A stretch of 61,572 nt of DNA, taken from Mesaphorura yosii (Eukaryota > Arthropoda > Collembola > Poduromorpha > Tullbergiidae). The position numbers were made by a program, and so were the translations under genes. Shown here piece by piece: positions 49,305 through 61,063 of this stretch (within the stretch, counting starts at the first letter, position 1; each line of letters starts with the position of its first letter). The stretch is taken from assembly GCA_009869945.1 (NCBI GenBank), contig WIXG01000412.1:1-61572 (forward strand), in the 5' to 3' direction. The notes below the pieces were generated by a model that made no database searches, had not been told where the DNA came from, and saw only the letters and a list, made by a program, of their open reading frames with translations.

Positions 49305-50049
49305 TCACCTCACATAGTTTAAAATGAGTATTAACGCAATTACACCGCTGAGAAGTACGCAACAGACAAGAATTTGGAAAATTGGACTCTCCGGGCTTAA
49401 TTTGCACCACTGTGGCCGATTCTTCTGTTCCTTGACTTCATCCACTCCATTATGAAATGTGTCTTCGTCAATTACTATTGATAAGGCACTGAATCGTTTC
49501 TGCCTCCGATGCTCCTGCTGCTGGCACGGACTCGTGTCTGAAGTAACATTGACAATGGCGATGGTACTGTTTTCACTCTGACTTTGATTTCGGATGGGTT
49601 GTTCGTCTGTTTCTGGTATTGACATTGAAGTCAATTCTTTGCACAATGCCTTAATATCCGCCAACTCATCCTCCAATTGTCGAAGGCATAATTCACGCTC
49701 TCGATCGAGATCCTGAAGCTGTGTGACGGACCCTCGCACGGGCAGGGGTTGGATTTCAAGCAGGGGCTCTTGCTCCTGCAGCTGGAGCTGCAGGTTGGCG
49801 TTCTCATCCATTTGTTTAGCTTGTGATCCTGTCACTGTACCTGTCGCTGCATTTTGAGAAAGAATCTGACGCTGTTCAATCAACTCTGGAAAGTGTAAAG
49901 TAAACGAAAACCTATTTTAGAGCAGATACTCTCCGATGATCGTCACCTTATTTGAATTTACCGAATTCAATGGTCGCTATCCGCCGACGAAGGTCTTCTT
50001 GTGTCTGGACCCAATTATCAGTCACCGTCACTGTCACTGGCTGTTCCAT
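49305..50049 (-). CDS. Tail-anchored coiled-coil protein resembling a degenerate syntaxin 7/12
   Basis: Two exons: 49962-50049 (ATG at 50049, donor G|GTAAAT) and 49305-49885 (acceptor TTCCAG). They give 222 residues. The upstream frame is open without an ATG, so a further 5' exon is possible. A helix around residues 85-120 (DLDRERELCLRQLEDELADI, followed by KALCKELTSM) resembles the N-terminal half of endosomal Qa-SNARE motifs. The expected second half with the zero-layer glutamine is missing and is replaced by about 85 Ser/Gln/Glu-rich residues before a C-terminal membrane anchor (IFQILVCCVLLSGVIALILI). The protein is thus predicted as tail-anchored. SNARE ancestry is an inference from pattern only; it may be an unrelated coiled-coil protein. 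Confidence 0.55.
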
Positions 50050-50451
50050 GTCTCCAGCCAAATTACTGCCCGACTCTTTCTCTCCAAGTAATTGAATTTC
50101 AGTCGTAGTCGCCGTGATCCCTCGTGGCAATTGATAAATTGCGAACTATTCCGCTATCGCTATCAGCACTCAGCGTGGGCCATATCTTTATTGGCTTCAG
50201 TATCAGAGGGGAAGGATACGGTGATAAGATTACAAACATTCCATTTGCCCTCGCACGTCTCAATAATTCGCATTTAGATTTTAGGGCATCTTAATAGACT
50301 TAATTCAATTTGATGATTAATGAGCAGCTGGCCATTCAATTCGAATTAATTAATGATTCAATTTTCTAAAGAAGCCGCACTAGATGAATGAATGAACTGA
50401 CGAATATTCCACAGAAGCCGCGCCCACAGCCACGACAAGTAGAACCTCAGG

Positions 50452-51352
50452 ATGAAGTCCGTCTTTTTCTTTGACCTCGTCCTCGCTGGCGCCTTGTTGC
50501 TGACGGCGTGCTTGGCAGTGGCGCAAGAGCAAGGACAATTAGACAGCTACAACGTGCACGCCAACCGCCAAATCGCAGTGGGAGAACCCATTGCACAGTA
50601 CGAGCTGATACGCCAGGCACAGATCAAGGCAGCAGCGGCTGCAGCGGCTGCAGCCGCGAAGGAGGATGAAAACGAGAACAAAACCCTCATAACCGAACCG
50701 TACTCCGTCGGAGCCCTCGACGGTCATGCTCACGACGTGGACGGCGAAGTGCTTATCGTCGACGAGAAGACCATTCAGATCCACGGCTTCGACTTTGATG
50801 GCAGAGGTCCAAACGCTTACTTTGTGCTCGGCTACCTTCCGCCTCTGAAACCAGGCAACGAAAACGAGACGGCCGAGCCAGCACCCCTGCCCGAGTACGC
50901 CGACGTCGACGAGACGATGGTGGTCATCCCGGACGATGGAGGAATCTGTGAGCCACTCAGCCTCTATCGCGACAAGGACTTTACGCTCAAGATCCCGGGA
51001 CCGAAGAACGTCAGCGATTTCTCGTACTTGTCAGTTTACGCGGTGCAGGAAGGCCATAATTATGGATCCGTATCGTGGCCAGACGATATCAGATTCAAGA
51101 AAGGGGTAAGTCAAATATTCCATTACGATTAGCGTTTTCCCAGTATTTTATCAACTGATTTTCATTTCTTTCTCTTCTTGGCAGTCGTCAATTCTTGGCA
51201 TTCTGGAGTGCTCAATTTCTCGAGCTTTAGTCGCTGACACTGCAAAGAGCGAGAGAGCTCCTCCGACCATTTTTCAAGCGGTGAACCAAGTAATCAACGT
51301 GCTGGACCACCAAGTGGATTCGCTCGGCACCGTAATTGATGCAATTATTTAA
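50452..51352 (+). CDS. Secreted DM13-domain protein (copy 1)
   Basis: Two exons: 50452-51105 (donor GGG|GTAAGT) and 51185-51352 (acceptor TTGGCAG). They give 273 residues. The signal peptide is MKSVFFFDLVLAGALLLTAC, followed by a linker with a nine-alanine run. The DM13 domain spans about residues 85-215: GHAHDVDGEVLIVDEKTIQI, FDFDGRGPNAYFVLG, then DFTLKIPGPKNVSDFSYLSV and HNYGSVSWP. DM13 occurs in the fly Skeletor family and related extracellular proteins and is proposed to bind haem in a redox role; that function is not shown here. The second exon is a hydrophobic/amphipathic tail. A tandem paralog lies downstream. Confidence 0.82.
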
Positions 51353-51722
51353 TATTTAAGCGGGCCTGCCTGCAGTGCACAGAGCCACATAAGGCAGAAC
51401 AGAGCAGAGCATAGCAGCTGTTGTTGTCTCTAAGTTGCATTCATTGCGATTAAGATTATACGATTATTGTGAACAAATTAATTTGAATTCTTTGACCGGA
51501 TTAACCCCTGGAATATGAATTGATATTTAGTAACTACCTGTGTCCACTAACCCGTTAGCCACTTGATGCAGATGGTAATCAATTATTCGCTCAGATTGAG
51601 ACTTCTGCTGGCTGTTGTCGACCTACTTCGAGATTTGACCCCAAAACGGACAGTTTTTAATGGTGGACACAATCCTTAGCTCGGTTCATTCATCTTCACT
51701 CCAGATTCCTATTCATACAGTC

Positions 51723-52513
51723 ATGAAATCCTTCACGACTATAATTTTTGCTATGATGGCGCTGTGTGCCTTGACACAAGCCAGAAACGTTCGGCATATC
51801 AGCAACCTCGGCCGCCAACTACGCCAGCGGCCCGGAGCCACTGCACCGCCCAAAACGCTTGTAACCGAGCCGTACACAGTTGGCCCTTTGAAAAGCTATG
51901 ACCATGGCGTGGCAGGTAAAGTGAAGATTATGGATGAGAAGACGATCCGCATCAAAGACCTGGACTACGACGGGAAAGGATCACCGGCATATTTCGTCCT
52001 GGGGAACTCGACGGACGAGGAGCGTCGGACACCCCCTGAATTCCTGGACACGGACGAGTCGATGATAATTGTACCGGACGAGATTCAGAGGTTCGTACGT
52101 GGTCAGCAAGGCCCTCGAGTGCGACTCAGCGTTGTCAAACGCTAATTTCTTTTGTGGCTGATTTTAGTTGCGAGCGTCTGACGGCTTACAACAATGAGCA
52201 CGTTGAGCTGAAGATCCCCGGCTCCAAGAAAGTCAGCGATTTCTCGTATCTGATGATTTACTCGGTCGAGGATGGTCACAATTACGGCTCCGTGGCTCTG
52301 CCTAAGAACATGTACTTCAAAGATGGCGAACTCCCCAACGGGTTCATCAACGAATGCTCGATGGCCAAGGCAAAGGACTCCTCCGAAGAAGACTCCAAAC
52401 CGAGAAGACGCGAACAGGGACTGGACGACGTGATAGTCGATGGCGTGCTTGGCGGAATCGCCGCTGGGGCCTACCTTCTTAGCAATGCCTTTGATCGATA
52501 TGTTCTAAATTAA
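51723..52513 (+). CDS. Secreted DM13-domain protein (copy 2)
   Basis: Two exons: 51723-52090 and 52168-52513, with a 77-bp intron. The junction AG|GTTCGT...TTTTAG|T restores DEIQSCERL, which aligns with GGICEPLSL of copy 1. They give 237 residues. The chosen ATG (MKSFTTIIFAMMALCALTQA) makes a good signal peptide; an in-frame ATG at 51660 would bury it. The DM13 domain reads VGPLKSYDHGVAGKVKIMDE, DYDGKGSPAYFVLGN, and KIPGSKKVSDFSYLMIYS. The tail has an acidic/basic stretch and a hydrophobic DGVLGGIAAGAYLLSNAFD segment. Both copies keep the intron, but at different positions within the domain, so at least one intron moved or was gained after duplication. Confidence 0.78.
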
Positions 52514-52551
52514 ATACTTGGGCCTTGCTAAATTATATTAAACATAACCTC

Positions 52552-52587
52552 TTTATTCATTTATTATATTACATAGAAGGTAATAAA
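52552..52587. promoter_or_regulatory. Overlapping poly(A) signals of convergent genes
   Basis: AATAAA on the plus strand at 52582-52587 suits DM13 copy 2. AATAAA on the minus strand (52552-52557) suits the Myb/SANT gene. Each transcript would extend past the other's signal. Confidence 0.5.
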
Positions 52588-52632
52588 GTCAGTCATTCAT
52601 TGTACAAAAATTCTGGAACTGGAATTGGTAAT

Positions 52633-54613
52633 TTATGGTAATCGAATGCGGAGCGCAGTCAGGAACCGTTCAAGCGTGTCATTCATTCGGTTGTGGACGT
52701 CCACCATCTTCTCAATGTTGCGGTTGAGGGCACGCATTTCTTGACGCATGCCCTGCAGCTCTTCAACGAGCACTCGTTCGAGTTCTGGGCGCATTGCGAC
52801 AGTGGCTGCGACCAGCGGCGGAGGGGATCCCGACGCAGACACAACAGCATCAACGACTGCTACTGATGATGATTCCGGTGTGGAAGCTGGTGTTGTCATT
52901 CCAGGTACGGAAGTTGCCGCCGTTGACGTCAATCCGTTTGTATTTACAGTGGAACCCGGACTGGGATTGGGACTTGTGTTGGAGCCTGAACTCGGCACAA
53001 CAACCGCCGCTGCTTGTGCTGGTGCATGTTGTTGACGAACTGGAGTGCTGCCGTTGTTGGCTGCATTGGTTGCAACTTCATTCTGTGTCGGGGCAGCAGC
53101 CTCTGCAGCTGCGACTGAGGCTGGAAGTGAAGTGGACGGATTGGGATTATTATCTTTTGTCATCTGACTTGGACTTGTGATTGATATGATACCGCAGGCT
53201 CTCAGCTTCTCGGTAGGTTTCTTGGGACGTGACGACAAGCGACGGGTAGCATTGGCGCCACAACTGCCAACACCAGCCACTGTCATTACTGGATTTGTTG
53301 ATGGAGTAGCCACTGGCGGCGCTGGCATCGGCACAGGTGTAACTGTTGCTGTTTGAAGATATGTGCTTGTGATTGGAGTTGGAATTATGGGTTCAACGGG
53401 TTGCGCAGGTTGTACTTGTACTTGCACGGGCTGAGCTGGGGCCAGTTCAGTCGTAGTAGTTGTAGTTATAGGCTCATATTGATAACTTTCCACCGGCTCC
53501 ATTTTGACCGGAACGCTCAACCCGTTCTGGTCATAAACCTGCAATGGCGGCTTGCTGTTAGTATGCCCCATTGCAGTGGGAGTGGCGGGTCAGCTGGTAT
53601 ATCTAGGTAATACGTTTACCTGAACCACAATATCACCGTCGGTGTTGGGCTGAGTGTTGAGGGTTTGCAGCTGGTAATATTCTTGGACACCTCCAATTCC
53701 CGACAGTGACATGACACCGCCTGTGCCGTACCCAAGATCGGAGGTATCAAAGGCACTGGCAACAATGCTTTTGATTTCGGAGTGACCGTTTTCGATTCCG
53801 TTTGCGAATTCACCGGCGCTGGAGTGGTCGTACGCAAATATGCTGTCGATCACTGGCATATTTTCGCTCACTTCTTCTTCTTCCTCCACCTTACCGTTGG
53901 AGCCAGCTTCCAATTCCTGCTGAGCTGCTGCGAGGATTGGGGCTGCTCGTTTTAGGGTGACGGACCTGTCAAGTCCAACTTTATTGGCAGCGATGTAGTT
54001 CATGATTGGCAGGAACTGGGAGTAAAAAGGCCAACTGCGACTTGTGCTCACGACTTTCTTACGATTTCCGTTGGGAAGACTAATGAATTTAACCAGTTTT
54101 CCTAAAACAAAATACACACAATTACAAACACTGAAGCTATAACTTCAGTAAGGTACATGAAGACATGGTGAAATGAAAAAAATACGCGTACGCTTACGTG
54201 GAGTACAATTATTAAACCCTCGCTTCAGATTCTCCAGCTTTTTGCGGCACTGTGGCTGATTTAGCTGGAAGCCTGCGCTGACCATTTCGTCGGTCAAATC
54301 ACTCCAAATGCCATTCTTCACGGTGAAGTGTGTCGCTTGAGCTTCGGGTGAGAAGAGTCTCTCTTTGTACTTGTCCAGTAGTCGAATGTAGAATTCCGTG
54401 GCTTGGACGGACCAAATCTTCTTTCCGGGTGTGCCATCGTCGAGATGGTCGTACTCCTTTTCGTCGTCACTGTCAAACTCATCACCTGAAATCAAATGCC
54501 AAATCAGTGCTCGAGATTAGTAAACGATACAATGGACACAATCTTTGGCCAATTCCCAATTTGGGGCCGGGGTGCTTACCGTAACCATGACTCTGGCGCG
54601 AAGAAGAGGCCAT
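52633..54613 (-). CDS. Myb/SANT-like (trihelix/MADF-type) DNA-binding protein
   Basis: Four exons: 54580-54613, 54198-54485, 53620-54101 and 52633-53538, all GT-AG and in phase. They give 569 residues. After MASSSRQSHGY and an acidic patch (GDEFDSDDEKEYDHLDD), residues about 35-107 form a Myb/SANT-like trihelix domain: KIWSVQATEFYIRLLDKYKE, FTVKNGIWSDLTDEMV, NQPQCRKKLENLKRGF. The middle is an acidic and Ser/Gly region, then a long Thr/Pro/Gln/Ala-rich part. The end is a coiled coil (ELERVLVEELQGMRQEMRAL, then NRNIEKMVDVHNRMNDTLER), a typical oligomerisation tail for this class. It is probably nuclear. Some such factors derive from Harbinger or P-element transposon proteins; nothing here shows that directly. 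Confidence 0.75.
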
Positions 54614-55183
54614 GAGATCAACAAAAACTGCCCAAAAAAGAACACAAGTCCAAAATACGAAATTCTGGCGCGTTCGCGCACTGATCACAGAGTTACTGAT
54701 ATGAGGAATCCAAGAATTCTCAGCCACGCCGACAGCTGAGATGAGGTGAGGAATAGTTGCTGGCAAGATTTGGAGTTCGGAGTTTGGAGTTTGGCTCGGG
54801 CTCTTTCTCTTGTCTCACGCTTCGTTCAGCTCAAAAGGCAACCAGCACAGTGCACAACTCACTACTAGAAAGGCGTTTGCGCCTTTTGAATTTGTTGCTC
54901 TACGCATAAATACAAGGAATTCGCAAGCAAGCACTCGGCTCTGGGCTATGAACCAAGGAGTTGTCTGGCTGTGCTGACAGTGCTGTGGGACAGCAGCTGC
55001 TGTAGTAAACAATTGCCAAAATAAAATGTAGCATCGACTGAATCTCAGCCACTACAGCACGGCTCGAGTTCTCGAGTTGCTAATTGAAAATTCAGACTTT
55101 GTTCACCATGCTGAGTATTTTAATTAGTGAGTTAAAGTCATGGCTGAAGATCAGTGATTAGTTGGCCAGGCGAAATTCGCGAA
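54614..55183. other. Divergent promoter region of the Myb/SANT and PRDM-like genes
   Basis: About 570 bp between two start codons pointing outward. No TATA box or coding exon is recognised. A short ATG frame at 55140 (MAEDQ, stop) immediately precedes the PRDM-like start and could act as an upstream open reading frame. Confidence 0.45.
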
Positions 55184-58100
55184 ATGCAGCCAAGAAGGAG
55201 GTCCAGGCTTTCTTTGGCCTCTATTATTGAGCAACTGAGCTTAAAAATTGCTGATAAAGGTGAGTCACCCGATTATGTGTTGATAATTGCAATTTTCCAA
55301 ATGATAAGCAACGCCTTTGCAAATTTTGTCTATAGAAACATGCGGTATCTGCCAACTGGGACATGTGACCTCGAAATGCCCTGTGATTGCCAAGAAAATA
55401 TGCATTGCGGACAGCGCTGCTCCAGCCAAAGCATTCTCCAGCCTTCCAAGCTCTTTGGAATGTGTCCCGCTTGCGAATGGAGACCACAAAATCGTTGCCA
55501 AACAGAGAATTGCAAAAGGAACACAGTTTGGACCGTTGGAGGCTCCACGATCAGCGATGAAACCAAGTGCAGGAGCTGCGGGGAGACTTGACTTGAAAGT
55601 AACTGCCAAATTAATGAAGCATTGGCACTTGAATGATAAGCTTGTAGTCAAGACTTTCAATTTTATGCTACAGATATTCCACGGTCGAGAAATAGAGTTC
55701 TTTCTGGACACAACCGAGAAAAGCCTCTGCAATTGGATGACGCTAGTCAAGTTTTCACCAAAACTGAACAATCTCATTTGTTATCAGCTCCGATCCGCGA
55801 TTTATTTCACGACAATCAGCGAGATTTCGGTGGGCAAGGAATTGCTCGTCAATTACTCTCCCGGATACGAAGCCCTGCTAAAACCTCGCAGCAATGACGA
55901 TACTACTTCTTCTATTTGTGCCATGGTTGAAGCGAAGAAGGAAGAAAAACTGGCAGCTGGAGGCATTTGTAATGCCCGTGTTGAAAAACCTGAGGCACCT
56001 ACCGCTAGGCGTAAACCTACAGTCGACCAATGCACGGAGACAGACCCTGAGCCAGAGGCGGTCAAACCTCCACCGGCGACCGTGGCCGAGGCTGGGGTTG
56101 AGACGGATTCCATCTTGATTGACAATGTAGAAATTGAGACCCAAACTGAAACCGCCATTTCTGCGGACGCAGCGACGGATGTGCCAAGCCCAACTCCGCC
56201 AGACCCTGAACCGGAATTAGTTGACGCGTCCGTGGGTGACGGGGAAGAGGACAGGGTCGTGCGTGCAGAAATTGAGACTCAGACTGAAGCCACCATTCTT
56301 GCGGATGCTGCAACTGCAACAATATACATTTCTAGTCCAAGTCCAAAGGAGCCTGAACCTGAATCGGAACCTGAAATAGTTGATCTAATCGCTGAGGACG
56401 ATGACGACGGCAACGTCAGAGAGGAGGACGATGACGTTATCGTTTACGAAATGGATGTAGACGAGCCGGAACCTGAACCCGAGCCAATATCACATGCTAT
56501 TGAGAATGAAGAGCTTGAAAAAGAACACGAGGTTGAAAGAACGATTTCGGAGCCAACGTTAATCGTCACCACCGAAGCTGATGAGTCTGCGAACGAAGAG
56601 GATGAGGCTGAATCGCTCGAGCCACAGAGGGAAACATTGAAGGAGCGTGCCGAGCCACAGCCAGCACCAGAATCGCCAGAACCACCGGAGTCAAACGTCG
56701 ACTGGGTCTGTAAATTCTGTGGCTGCAGATGTGACTCCGTTCCATCCTTCTGCTTGCATCTCATCGAGCACTACAAGCAAGTGGGAGCTGCCCGAACTGA
56801 AAAAGCCCGCTTGAAGCCGAAGAAGCGTAAACGTAAACGGGTCACACGGAGGACTCGGGCAAGTTCTACGAGTGAAGAGAGCTCATCGGAAGAAGAGTCG
56901 ACCGGAAGCGACGAAGAGGAAAGTTCCGATGACGTTGGTCTTACTCCACGCTTTCCTTACACGTGCGATCTGTGCCTGGACCAGAAAGTATTTAATCGTG
57001 GAGAGTACATCATTCGCCATCTCAAGCTCCATTCTATGGGTAGGCTGATTCAAGAAGAGGATTTAACTCAAGTTGCCAAAGACAAGAGAGGTCCGCCCAA
57101 GTCCAAATGTCGAACCTGCAACAAGAATCTTAGTCAATCAGTATTTAAGATGCACACGTCGATTTGTTCAGCAATACGAGTTCATGCTCGAGATTCCAGC
57201 AGTAGAATGTCTTGCCCAGTGTGTCTTTCCAGCTTTAAGCAAGTGGATGAATTCAGGGACCACGTCACAACTCACACGCATTCCTACAAATGCAATAAGT
57301 GCGAACGTCGACTGAAGCTACGAGCTGAACTCATGGATCATGTCTGCACTGACTGCACTCCGTTCTACTGTGATGATCCTCAATGCGGTGGCGAGGAGAG
57401 GGTCAAGTTTCAGTCAGTTTCGATGCTCCAGACTCATATCCAAGCCAAGCACACTGGAGTCAGTGCGGATAAGCTTTATTTTTGCTACGAATGCTGTCTT
57501 CCATTCGCGTCGAAGACTGGGCTCGAAAACCACCCTCAGTGCAAATCCGCAGTCGCTCTTGACACTGCGAAGGAAGTCAAATCCAAAGCAAAAACGCCAA
57601 AGGGGCCAAAGGCTTCCGGCAAGGGCAAAACCACGGCCAGTTCCTCACCCGCTCCATTGCCAGCTTCAGCCCGCAAGAATAAGAACACAAACGCAGAAGG
57701 TTGTTACGTTTGCGAGAAATGCGGAGTGACGTACGTAAGCTGGAATTCCATGAAAACTCATCGCAAAACGCATGGATTAAAACGATTTCAATGCGAGGAA
57801 TGTGGTAAGAGTTTCCACCGCAAAGATTTGCTGCTTGGCCATCAGTTTACTCACAAGGAGCCAGAGTTCATCTGCGATGAGTGTGGCAAGAGATTCAAAT
57901 TCAGGAAGTCGCTTGCACTCCACGCACAAATTCATGCTGGAGTCAAACGGTTTGCGTGCACAGAATGTGATTTGGTAAGCGCCATTTGATATGCAGTCTG
58001 CATTATAACATTAACGCATTTTAATGCTTTTTGAATGTATTTTGAATTGACGTGTCATGTTATGTTGTTTGCAGGCGTTCACACAGAAGATCAACTTGCT

Positions 58101-59088
58101 CACTCACCAGAAAGTTCATTTGCCCATTGAGCAGCGTGGATTCCAGTGCAGCATCTGCTCGAAATACTTTTCCTCGAAGGAGTATCTTGACACCCACTTA
58201 GTGGCGCATGAGAAGGGACGACAATTCAGTTGTTCGATATGCGGCTTGAAATTCTTCAACCGTCGTTGGAAGATTAAACATGAGAAGTTCGTTCACACGA
58301 TGAAGGGCGTCCACATCTGCGAATTTTGTCCACTGCGTGTAAAGCAGTCATATTCGTTAGCGAAGCACCTCCACAAGTATCATGCGGAGTTAAAGGAAAA
58401 GTGGGACGTGCCTGAGTACGTGAACAGTAGATTTGACGCGGACGCTGACGTTCCGGTGCGGACTTGGAGTGAGAATGAGCCGAAATCGAAACGGACTAAG
58501 AAGAAGTCAAAATTGAAATCAAGGCGAAGACCCGCAAACTCAAGTCGGCGTCAGCAAAGGTCCTCAGTTCAGGACTCAGAAGAGGAAGAGTCCGACTCTG
58601 ACTCCGACTTGGAGAGCGAGTTTTCCGAGGTGGTCGAATGCGAAGGTGGTCCAAGATTCGACGTAGACCTGTATGAGAGTGAAGACGAAGAGATAGAGTG
58701 CCCAGATGAATACAACGCCAACGGAACCGTTTGCGGTACAGTAGCTCAGAATGAGACTCCACGAGGAACAATCGCCGAGTCCGCTTTTGTGCAACCTCCT
58801 CCACCGTTGATACCTGTCGCACCAACAAGAGCTGCTGGCACATTGGTAATCGAGCAGGCACAAGACTCACAGTTTCAGGATCTCGTGGTTCCTCAAGGGG
58901 CTCCAAACAGCATTTGGATTCTGGACGCTGATGGCCAAAGTATGCACAAACTCCGGACTATTCTACGAAGTGCAGCTGAAGCATTAAAATTAAACTTTGA
59001 TTTGCTTCCAGATGGTGTTATCCTGGAAATAGACGACACTCTGATTGGCATGCACGACTTCGTGACAGTTCCGCTACTTGGAAGTTGA
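55184..59088 (+). CDS. PRDM10/15-like PR-domain zinc-finger protein
   Basis: Three exons: 55184-55259, 55336-57974 and 58075-59088, all in phase. They give 1242 residues. An N-terminal zinc knuckle (TCGICQLGHVTSKCP) precedes a PR/SET domain at about 60-190, marked by GTQFGPLEA, NWMTLVKFSP, IYFTTISEI and GKELLVNYSPGYEALL. The knuckle plus PR order is that of PRDM10/PRDM15. Next is a long acidic Glu/Pro region (about 195-470) with two near-repeats EIETQTE, then about 14 C2H2-type fingers from residue 482, including a degenerate CRTCNKNLSQSVFKMH, with basic and Ser/Glu linkers. The C-terminus holds IWILDADGQSMHKLRTI and ends PLLGS. It is a nuclear DNA-binding regulator; methyltransferase activity is doubtful, as most PR domains of this group lack proven activity. 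The first exon codes 25 residues from the ATG at 55184. Confidence 0.85.
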
Positions 59089-59235
59089 GCCTTGAGCCCA
59101 ATGAACTACAATCATATTAGTAATTAGTATTGGAATTACGGTACTACAACAATTTGTATTCCCTACGCCAGGCGAACTCTGGTTAGTACCAACCGAAATA
59201 TTACAATGACGTGCCAATTCTATGGGCATGCTGAG

Positions 59236-59712
59236 CTAGATTATCTCTGTAAGAATATGTATGCTCTCTATTCTTATTGTGGTCCTGTTGTGTACCAGTA
59301 TGTAAAGCTGGTGATTGCAATAAGGGCTGAGATGAAGACAGTCGACAAGAGAAGTTTCGAAAGTTTTTCCCCATTTTTTTAGACTCCAAACAAAAGCTAA
59401 GCATTCTTTTTCAGTGCTGGAATAATTCAAGTCCGCTGGATTCAATATTCTGGAGGCGTATGCCAATACTTTAGCTGGAGAGCCAGGCTGCTGTTGCAGC
59501 AAGATTGCCCCAATTGCATAGTTACTGGCATCACAGCGTATCTCAACCGGAAGGTTAGGATCAAACAAACCAAGCACGGGTGGTGAGATTAATTTGTGTT
59601 TTAGTAACTTGAAAGCATTGTCACATTGTGGAGTCCAAGTAAATTTGACATATTTCTTGGTAAGGTTGGTTAGTGGTTTGCTAATTTCCGCAAAGTTTTT
59701 GATAAAACGGAA
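59236..59712 (-). mobile_element. Ty3/Gypsy retrotransposon relic (end of reverse transcriptase plus RNase H)
   Basis: The minus frame from about 59712 reads through the reverse-transcriptase thumb (RFIKNFAEISKPLTNLT, KFTWTPQCDNAFKLLK) into the retroelement RNase H core (IRCDASNYAIGAILLQQ, then STEKECLAFVWSLKKWGK). Both flanks lose coding sense: no polymerase catalytic core, integrase, gag or LTR is visible. It is an old truncated fragment downstream of the PRDM-like gene. Confidence 0.75.
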
Positions 59713-60585
59713 TATTTGATCCGCAGCATGGCAGTGGAATAGACATCGAATTGTTATCGTTTCAAGCTTATCGAATATTCCCTAAATATCAGTGTGGTAT
59801 TGCAATGTGCTTCGATAAGCGTGTGATTTCTTGATCCAATTTTTCAGGGAAGCACCCTGTAATAATATTGGATTTCGTAAGATGCTCTTAGCAATCGGAC
59901 ATTTTCTCCTTCAATAATTATCATACTCAACTTGCTAAATCCCGCATGCCTGATGCAGCAGAAATGCGTCACGTGTGTACATTTTCTTGGTTTGCATATT
60001 CGCTCTTCAGTTAGCTCATAATTTCCTCTAAGAGAGTAATGTCTTAGTGGGGCTGTGCTATGTAATTTGTACTGTATTTATGTCATGACTATTTTCGTCA
60101 GTTTGCTTTCGGTATTTGTTATGAAAAGAGGTTGACTTCAAGATTTTGTATTTCAACTGTACTTCTGCGACGTTTATTTATAGTATAATGTTAGCGTATT
60201 GAGAGGAGCTGTGCTTTGCTGCGCTGCGCGGCTCGCGCGGGCAATGTGAGACGCTTACCGGAGTCGGGATAAAATACTGAACTTATAATCTGAACTCTGA
60301 ATTCCGAGGTGAAAGTACTGAACTCTGAAATTCAGCAGCAATTGTAGAAACGATATCTGCGGGGTAAGGTGAAAATACGGACGTCCGAGGTGAAAATACG
60401 GATCCCAAAATTTCAGTCATCAAGTATGATTTTGAATTGAAACATAAAAATTATAGTGTCATAATGTTTAATTGTACAAAAATGAAGGCTAAATTAAAAC
60501 ATGAACTCATCAGCTGAATTGAATGTACAGGATTAACCAATTACAAATTGATCAAAGTAAATTCTTCTCTCCATGAAAACTTTCT
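59713..60585. other. Intergenic stretch with short direct repeats
   Basis: No gene is seen. A patch at about 60265-60415 contains repeated words built on GAGGTGAAAATACGGA and TCTGAACTCTGAA, suggesting a decayed simple or mobile repeat. Confidence 0.35.
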
Positions 60586-61063
60586 TTATACGAAGGCGAA
60601 TAAAGAGTCAACCAACTCTTTCTGCGTCCACAACTTATCAGGAGTGAATACAACATCCCCAACTTGCAACGCTTCTTCTATGCTCATCCCAGTTCTCACA
60701 TCCTCCACGTTGACCTTCAGCAGACCATTTTCGTCTAAGTCGAACTCTATCTCCAAGGGTGACTCGTCTGGAAATTCTTGCAAATGCTGGAGCTTAAACT
60801 CTCCAATGACAGTGTTGCCGTCCACATTGCGACTGAAACCTTCTAAAACTGTGAAAGTTGTTCCGGTGGTTTCAGCCGCCCTGGTGTATGCGTTTTTCAA
60901 AACCTTCCTATGCGGGAGCATTGTGTACTTGTCCACGATGGTCGAAAAATGATAGCCGACTTCCTCATCAAAAGCAGCTATTCCCAATGGAATTGGGGTC
61001 ACATCTCGAAGCATTATGTTTGGAGTTCCACCCTTAAACTTGTTCGTGCCTACCAGCTATGCA
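60586..61063 (-). pseudogene. Hsp70-like substrate-binding-domain fragment
   Basis: The minus frame encodes a clear Hsp70 substrate-binding beta domain: MLRDVTPIPLGIAAFDEEVG, NAYTRAAETTGTTFTVLEGF, TVIGEFKLQHL, then SPLEIEFDLDENGLLKVNVE. It ends 35 codons later at TAA. There is no ATPase domain upstream in the window. Instead, the frame enters a 77-bp tandem repeat and is stopped by TAG in the first repeat unit. The beta domain is divergent but not riddled with stops. It may be a broken retro- or segmental copy, or the last exon of a divergent Hsp70-like gene whose upstream part lies beyond the right edge. Confidence 0.6.

Noticed and set aside
49305..54613. A TSNARE1-like fusion of the Myb/SANT gene and the SNARE-like gene
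   Set aside because: Each has its own start and stop, and two plus-strand DM13 genes lie between them.
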